DNA of 64,000 nucleotides from Paenibacillus ferrarius (lineage in GTDB: Bacteria; Bacillota; Bacilli; Paenibacillales; NBRC-103111), in the NCBI RefSeq assembly GCF_002027705.1, contig NZ_MBTG01000002.1:206427-270426 (forward strand). The letters are read 5' to 3'. The notes beneath the pieces are model-generated. The model worked only from the letters and a program-made list of their open reading frames with translations. It did no database searches and had not been told where the DNA came from. This document shows positions 60,441 through 64,000 of this stretch, piece after piece (position 1 is the stretch's first letter; the number at the start of each line of letters is the position of its first letter). The translations under genes were made by a program, and so were the position numbers.

Positions 60441-61397
60441 TCAAGAAAGCGTTCGAACCGGAGAACCCGATAAATACGCTTCAATATCTTTAACCACGTC
60501 TGTATAAAAGGCCTCATAATTCGCTTTCGATACATAGCCGATATGCGGCGTAGTGAGAAGATTCGGAAGCGTTCGGTAGATATCGTCCTGCGGCAACGGT
60601 TCCACTTCGAACACATCTACTGCCGCACCGGCAATCCAGCCGTTCTGCAAAGCCTCGGCAAGCGCAGCTTGATCCACAATCGGAGCGCGTGACGTATTGA
60701 TCAGGTATGCCGAAGGACGCATACGCTTGAGATCTGCGGGATTAATCAACCCTCTTGTCCGGTCGCTTAATACAAGATGAATGGACACAAAGTCGCTGCT
60801 CTCCAGAAGCTCCTCCTTGGAAGCAGCTAATCTCACTCCAATCTCGTCGGCCCGCTCTTGCGTTAAATTCTGGCTCCACGCCATGACATCCATGCCGAAT
60901 GCATGGCCAAATTTGGCGATCTTGCTGCCCAGTTTGCCAAGTCCAAGCACGCCAAGCGTCTTGCCGTACAAATCCGCTCCAATCGTGCTTTGCCACTGAC
61001 CGCTGCGGATCGCGTTGTGCTCCTGTACAATGCCGCGGGCGAGCCCCAAAACCAAAGCCCACGTCAGCTCGGCAGTTGCGTTTCCTGCGCCTTGCGTCCC
61101 GCAAACCGTAACGCCTTGCGAGGCGGCTGCGGCCATGTCAATCGACGCATTGCGCATGCCTGTAGTAATTAACAGCTTCAGGCGGGGAAGCCGGGCAAGC
61201 AGCGATGCGCGGAAAGGAGTCCGTTCACGCATAATCACGACAATCTCACAGTCGGCGATCTGTTCCACCAGCTCATCGGGTTGATCGATATGCCGATCGA
61301 TACTTTTGACCTCCACCTTGTCCAAAATCTGAGACCAATCCGCGGCAGTCAACGCCACTTGCTGGTAGTCGTCTAAAATCGCACAACGAAGCTTCAT
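60441..61397 (-). CDS. D-2-hydroxyacid dehydrogenase (NAD-dependent)
   Basis: The 318-residue protein has the Rossmann glycine motif in LGVLGLGKLGSKIAKFG, the catalytic Arg in LINTSRAPIVDQ, Glu in DVFEVEPLP and His in TTPHIGYVSKAN. These fit SerA/LdhA-type dehydrogenases acting on D-2-hydroxy acids. The catalytic domain is complete, but the substrate is not clear. The frame extends to 61520, while the ATG at 61397 with AAGGAGG upstream gives the normal length. It is monocistronic. Confidence 0.92.
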   Translation of the reverse strand: MKLRCAILDDYQQVALTAADWSQILDKVEVKSIDRHIDQPDELVEQIADCEIVVIMRERTPFRASLLARLPRLKLLITTGMRNASIDMAAAASQGVTVCGTQGAGNATAELTWALVLGLARGIVQEHNAIRSGQWQSTIGADLYGKTLGVLGLGKLGSKIAKFGHAFGMDVMAWSQNLTQERADEIGVRLAASKEELLESSDFVSIHLVLSDRTRGLINPADLKRMRPSAYLINTSRAPIVDQAALAEALQNGWIAGAAVDVFEVEPLPQDDIYRTLPNLLTTPHIGYVSKANYEAFYTDVVKDIEAYLSGSPVRTLS

Positions 61398-61504
61398 AAC
61401 CAACTTTCCTCCTTCATAGTACACCAAATGTATTTTCAGTATATTCTTGATCCAAGAGCCTTGTAAACAAATGGCGAAGCTATTGTAGGTGATCAGTAAT
61501 GACA

Positions 61505-61536
61505 GCAAAAAAACTGTCAAGATTTTCTTGACAGCC
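61505..61536 (-). terminator. Terminator of the PIN-domain gene
   Basis: CTGTCAAG and CTTGACAG form an eight-base-pair stem with a five-base loop; the minus strand continues with seven Ts. It closes the putative toxin-antitoxin pair. Confidence 0.85.
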
Positions 61537-61550
61537 TAATCCATTCGCTT

Positions 61551-62009
61551 TCAATTGGATGGAATGATTCGAATATCCTTATCCAGATTGGCAAGCATTA
61601 TGAAATTGCGATTGAAAGTAAAAATACGTTTTACCTGATAATAAGACATGGTCACAGCAGTGAATGCTTCACTGAGCGAGAATCGTAGCTCTGGCCTGTC
61701 CATAAGCAGTCTGCGAGATTCCCCCTCGAATTCGGGGCCACTGGAGACAACCGCCAGCTTGCCTTTATTCACCGCTTTATCAATTGCATTCAGGAAATAT
61801 TCCGCCTGCTCGTAGCTGTATTCATTGCGAAGCCATTCGTGAAGTTCAAATATAATGGAGTTCGTTGTTATATAATTGCGTTCAAGATCATGCAAATCCA
61901 GAAACAGGGAACGAGCCTTCGCATAACGAGGGTCTTTAGGGTTCATTAAAGCGGCTAAAGCTGTTTCATCCAGAAAAATTGCATCCTGAACGTTCAAGTT
62001 GTTATCCAT
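61551..62009 (-). CDS. PIN-domain protein (VapC-like) with altered catalytic residues
   Basis: The 152-residue protein has the PIN layout: first acid in AIFLDETALAALM, second in NSIIFELHEWLRN, and the third in RFSLSEAFTAVTMSYYQVKR with a final TFNRNFIML where a normal PIN has T-x-D-x-x-F. The third and fourth acidic positions are Glu and Asn rather than Asp, so nuclease activity may be reduced. The ATG at 62009 follows GGAG with eight bases of spacing. It begins 12 bases after a small partner gene, as in vapBC pairs. A non-toxic RNA-binding relative is possible. Confidence 0.78.
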   Translation of the reverse strand: MDNNLNVQDAIFLDETALAALMNPKDPRYAKARSLFLDLHDLERNYITTNSIIFELHEWLRNEYSYEQAEYFLNAIDKAVNKGKLAVVSSGPEFEGESRRLLMDRPELRFSLSEAFTAVTMSYYQVKRIFTFNRNFIMLANLDKDIRIIPSN

Positions 62010-62021
62010 ATGCAGCACTCC

Positions 62022-62324
62022 TTAATCCTCTAGTTTGCAAAGACCATCCAAATACAGAAGTGGATTATCTTCCTTTTGACCCACTGAGATGAGGGTTGGT
62101 TCGTATGAGGCACTCTCCAGATATTGGACAATAATTCCATTGATAATTGCTTCTACGGTCGTATGCTGCATGTCGGCAATAGCTTTCAGATCAACATAAA
62201 ATTTCGGATTGATTTCTATAATGCCTTCTTCTTGTTCTTCACTTCTTGAAGAAATGAATTCGGAAGCGGTAGACTTCGCTTTTTCGAATTGATTTTGAAT
62301 GAAGCGTTTGTAATTGTTCGCCAT
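62022..62324 (-). CDS. Small protein upstream of the PIN gene, candidate antitoxin
   Basis: The 100-residue protein has a basic N-terminus, an acidic SRSEEQEEG segment and a ribbon-helix-helix-like core, IIEINPKFYVDLKAIADMQH followed by TTVEAIINGIIVQYLE, then a C-terminal tail that could bind a partner. The pairing with the PIN-domain gene (12-base gap, same direction, shared terminator) suggests a toxin-antitoxin-type operon. The ATG has AGGAG upstream. No database match is claimed. Confidence 0.68.
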   Translation of the reverse strand: MANNYKRFIQNQFEKAKSTASEFISSRSEEQEEGIIEINPKFYVDLKAIADMQHTTVEAIINGIIVQYLESASYEPTLISVGQKEDNPLLYLDGLCKLED

Positions 62325-62540
62325 CGTGATTCACTCCTTTTGCATAGCTTTTATAACGATTCGTCGAATTCTGTCGATTTCAGGGGGTGATGTCGAGCAT
62401 TGATTCAATTCTGCTAGGCAATGCAGTCCCAATGCAACTGACCCGCGGGGACTAGTTAGCAAATGAGCGGAATCGAATCCACACTTAGGTAAAATCACCG
62501 ACAAGAAGGCTTCTTGATAACATGCAATAAATACACAAAG

Positions 62541-62581
62541 AAAACCAGCAAAACCACTGGAAAGTGAATTTTGCTGGTTTT
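62541..62581. terminator. Perfect hairpin upstream of the insertion sequence
   Basis: AAAACCAGCAAAA and TTTTGCTGGTTTT form a 13-base-pair stem with a 15-base loop. It lies in the gene-free stretch 62325-62731, where the only other structure seen is a pair of 40-base repeats at 62611-62700. Confidence 0.65.
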
Positions 62582-62610
62582 AGATTGTGTTGTTTGGGAT
62601 AAAAAGTTTA

Positions 62611-62700
62611 GATTTTCATACGAAAGGGAACTACGATCCCCTATATGTGGAAAAAAGGCGGAATTTCTATCGAAACGGAACTACGATCCGCTATTTGTTC
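62611..62700. repeat. Two diverged 40-base direct repeats
   Basis: 62611-62650 and 62661-62700 share ACGATCC, GGAACT and CTAT in the same order with few changes, 50 bases apart. Each has a GAAA-x-GGAACTACGATCC core. They lie just left of the insertion sequence. Confidence 0.7.
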
Positions 62701-62794
62701 AAAACGAGCGATTGATTGAAGTTAGACTATTTCGTAGACACACCTTAAGGAACAACCTTTATAATATAGATATTAAATAAGGTCGAGGTGTGGC

Positions 62795-63082
62795 ATGGGA
62801 TCACAACGTGAAAGTTATGATGAGGAATTTAAACGCAAGACAGTTGAACACATGGAGTCTGCTAATAAGAGACCAATTGAAATTTCTAAGGAATTAAATA
62901 TTCCTAAAAGTACCCTAAGTCGGTGGATTAAACAGTACGGCAGTAGAACTGTAGAATCTCAGTCTCAGGTGTTTGTAGACTATGAACGAATGAAGAAGTT
63001 GGAGCAAAGCATCCTCGAATTAAAAGAGGAAAATGAGATTTTAAAAAAGGCGATGCACTTCTTCACAAAGGACCCGTGCTGA
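62795..63082 (+). CDS. IS3-family transposase OrfA
   Basis: The 95-residue protein has the helix-turn-helix of IS3 OrfA (DEEFKRKTVEHMESANKRPI, then KSTLSRWIKQYGSRTVE) and a C-terminal leucine-zipper-like coil (KLEQSILELKEENEILKKAM). It binds the inverted ends. The ATG follows GAGGTG. The frame overlaps orfB by seven bases, and a slippery A-AAA-AAG near its end allows synthesis of the OrfAB fusion, the active transposase. Confidence 0.95.
   Translation: MGSQRESYDEEFKRKTVEHMESANKRPIEISKELNIPKSTLSRWIKQYGSRTVESQSQVFVDYERMKKLEQSILELKEENEILKKAMHFFTKDPC
63043..63049 (+). promoter_or_regulatory. Programmed -1 frameshift site A-AAA-AAG
   Basis: The heptamer lies in frame with orfA codons TTA-AAA-AAG. 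Slipping back one base there leads into an open frame (GDALLHKGPVLIYS) that joins orfB without a stop. This is the usual IS3-family arrangement. Confidence 0.8.
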
Positions 63083-63951
63083 TTTATTCGTTTATTTATA
63101 AACACCGCTTCCAGTACCGGGTCGAGAAGATGTGCACCGTTTTAGAAGTCTCACGAAGCGGATATTACAAATGGATTAAGAGGGAACCTAGTGCTCGTGA
63201 AAAGCGCTTAAAAGCGCTAGATCGGAAGATAAGAAGACTGTTTAATCACTTTAAAAAACGCGCAGGAAGTCCGACGATTACAGCCGTATTAAGAAAAAAT
63301 GGGACTGCGGTTTCTTCCAAAACGGTCAGTCGGCGTATGAAGGAAATGGGATTGAAGTCAATAACCGTAAGGAAAGTAACGGCTACGACGAATTCTAAAC
63401 ATGACTTGCCTGTGTTCGAAAATGTGTTAAATCGTCAGTTTACTGTGCTAGCGCCGAATAAAGCTTGGGTAACGGATATCACTTACATCCAGACGGGCGA
63501 GGGCTGGTTGTATTTGGCAAGCGTAATGGATTTGTACTCTCGCAGAATTGTAGGATTTTCAATGGGAGCTCGAATGACAAGGGAGCTCGTTTTAGACGCG
63601 CTAGAGAAGGCATATAAGCGTCGCAAGCCTGAGCCAGGATTAATTCATCACTCTGATCGTGGCTCTCAATACGCTAGTCATGACTACCGCGCAAAGTTAC
63701 AAGAGTACAAAATGATTGGCAGCATGAGCCGTAAAGGAAATTGCTATGATAACGCTTGTATCGAGTCCTTCCATAGCACGTTGAAAAAAGAATTTGTGTA
63801 CCAAACAAAATTTAAGACCCGTAAACAAGCCATGAGAGAACTCTATGCTTACATTGAGTTTGACTATAATCGACTACGACCACATTCTACTCTAGGATAC
63901 GAGACGGCTCATCATTTCGAACAAATTTACTACAGAAATCAGGCTGTCTAA
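63076..63951 (+). CDS. IS3-family transposase OrfB (DDE integrase core)
   Basis: The 291-residue protein has the integrase-core DDE residues: first Asp in KAWVTDITYIQTGEG, second in LIHHSDRGSQYAS, and Glu in CYDNACIESFHSTLKKEF. The N-terminal HTH_21-like region (CTVLEVSRSGYYKWIKREPS) fits the IS150 subgroup. It starts at GTG (63076) if translated alone, but is more likely made as OrfAB by frameshifting. It ends 6 bases before the right inverted end. Confidence 0.95.
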   Translation: MLIYSFIYKHRFQYRVEKMCTVLEVSRSGYYKWIKREPSAREKRLKALDRKIRRLFNHFKKRAGSPTITAVLRKNGTAVSSKTVSRRMKEMGLKSITVRKVTATTNSKHDLPVFENVLNRQFTVLAPNKAWVTDITYIQTGEGWLYLASVMDLYSRRIVGFSMGARMTRELVLDALEKAYKRRKPEPGLIHHSDRGSQYASHDYRAKLQEYKMIGSMSRKGNCYDNACIESFHSTLKKEFVYQTKFKTRKQAMRELYAYIEFDYNRLRPHSTLGYETAHHFEQIYYRNQAV

Positions 63952-64000
63952 TGCCGTGGTTGTTCCTTAATTTTGTGTCTACGCTATTGACAGAAGTACA

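Larger units (their letters stand above)
62732..63983 (+). mobile_element. IS3-family insertion sequence (IS150-like), apparently intact
   Basis: Inverted ends at 62733-62757 and 63958-63983 share CGTAGACACA and, after a one-base offset, TTAAGGAACAACC. Between them are orfA and orfB overlapping in the -1 frame with an A6G slippery site, and an intact DDE set. CTATT occurs at 62727-62731 and 63984-63988 and could be the target duplication. I see no truncation or stop inside either frame. Confidence 0.93.

Noticed and set aside
1..64000. rRNA, tRNA or prophage genes
   Set aside because: No tRNA cloverleaf, rRNA core sequence or phage structural gene was recognised; the holin-superfamily gene at 19034 is a chromosomal YvlD-type gene.

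Overview
The window looks like chromosomal DNA of a spore-forming Bacillales bacterium, most likely Paenibacillus or a close relative. The basis is strong Shine-Dalgarno sites with many GTG/TTG starts, a Spo0E-type phosphatase, a Phe T-box upstream of pheST, the pheS-pheT-zapA-cvpA...mutS2 order, SLH-domain surface protein, CssR/HtrA-like protease, sigma-W-type promoter and mid-range G+C content. No rRNA or tRNA gene was recognised.

Layout. (1) 1-8.76 kb, minus strand: one vitamin B12 uptake and late-assembly operon, btuF-btuC-btuD-cobT-cobU-cbiB-cobS-cobD-cobQ, with a promoter, a cobalamin riboswitch and an attenuator terminator in its leader; cobQ runs off the left edge. (2) 8.7-14.3 kb: a lipoprotein, a Spo0E-like phosphatase, an AlaT/AlaR-like aminotransferase and regulator pair, a miniature GNAT-like protein, cysK and an MFS transporter. 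(3) 14.4-16.4 kb: an envelope-stress operon (pspA, DUF350 protein, a 27-residue membrane peptide, a zinc-ribbon protein) behind a near-perfect ECF sigma-W-type promoter. (4) 16.4-27 kb: mutS2, a YvlD-like membrane protein, a CuA-type cupredoxin lipoprotein, cheY, cvpA, a very unusual 630-residue ZapA with a glutamine-rich repeat coiled coil, and pheT/pheS behind a T-box. (5) 27-41.7 kb: a MarR-regulated DHA2 exporter, signal peptidase I, aldo/keto reductase, glutaminase, a CopC-CopD fusion with DUF2203 and NikR neighbours, a TrmB-like regulator divergent from an EamA transporter, HtrA, a pentapeptide-repeat protein, and a TetR regulator divergent from a MATE exporter with three operator copies between them.

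(6) 41.7-44.1 kb is an AT-rich accessory patch: two acetyltransferases (one resembling AAC(6')-Ie), a Nudix hydrolase, an internally deleted Nudix gene and the tail of a lost histidine kinase. (7) 44.2-53.4 kb: a 1377-residue RCC1-repeat/SLH surface protein with a 12-bp repeat tract, then a two-component system flanked by two paralogous alpha/beta hydrolases. (8) 53.4-62.3 kb: a GNAT, a Fur-box-controlled siderophore-binding lipoprotein, a gene broken by an in-frame TGA, two related small proteins, an XRE-TPR regulator, a CDF exporter, a DUF3221 lipoprotein, a D-2-hydroxyacid dehydrogenase and a possible toxin-antitoxin pair with a degenerate PIN domain. (9) 62.7-64.0 kb: a complete IS3-family (IS150-like) insertion sequence.

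I see no single obviously new defence or biosynthetic system. The most unusual items are the ZapA-coiled-coil protein, the compact psp operon with its unannotated 27-residue peptide and ECF promoter, the RCC1-SLH protein beside the hydrolase/two-component cluster, the in-frame TGA gene and the Nudix gene lacking its Nudix box.
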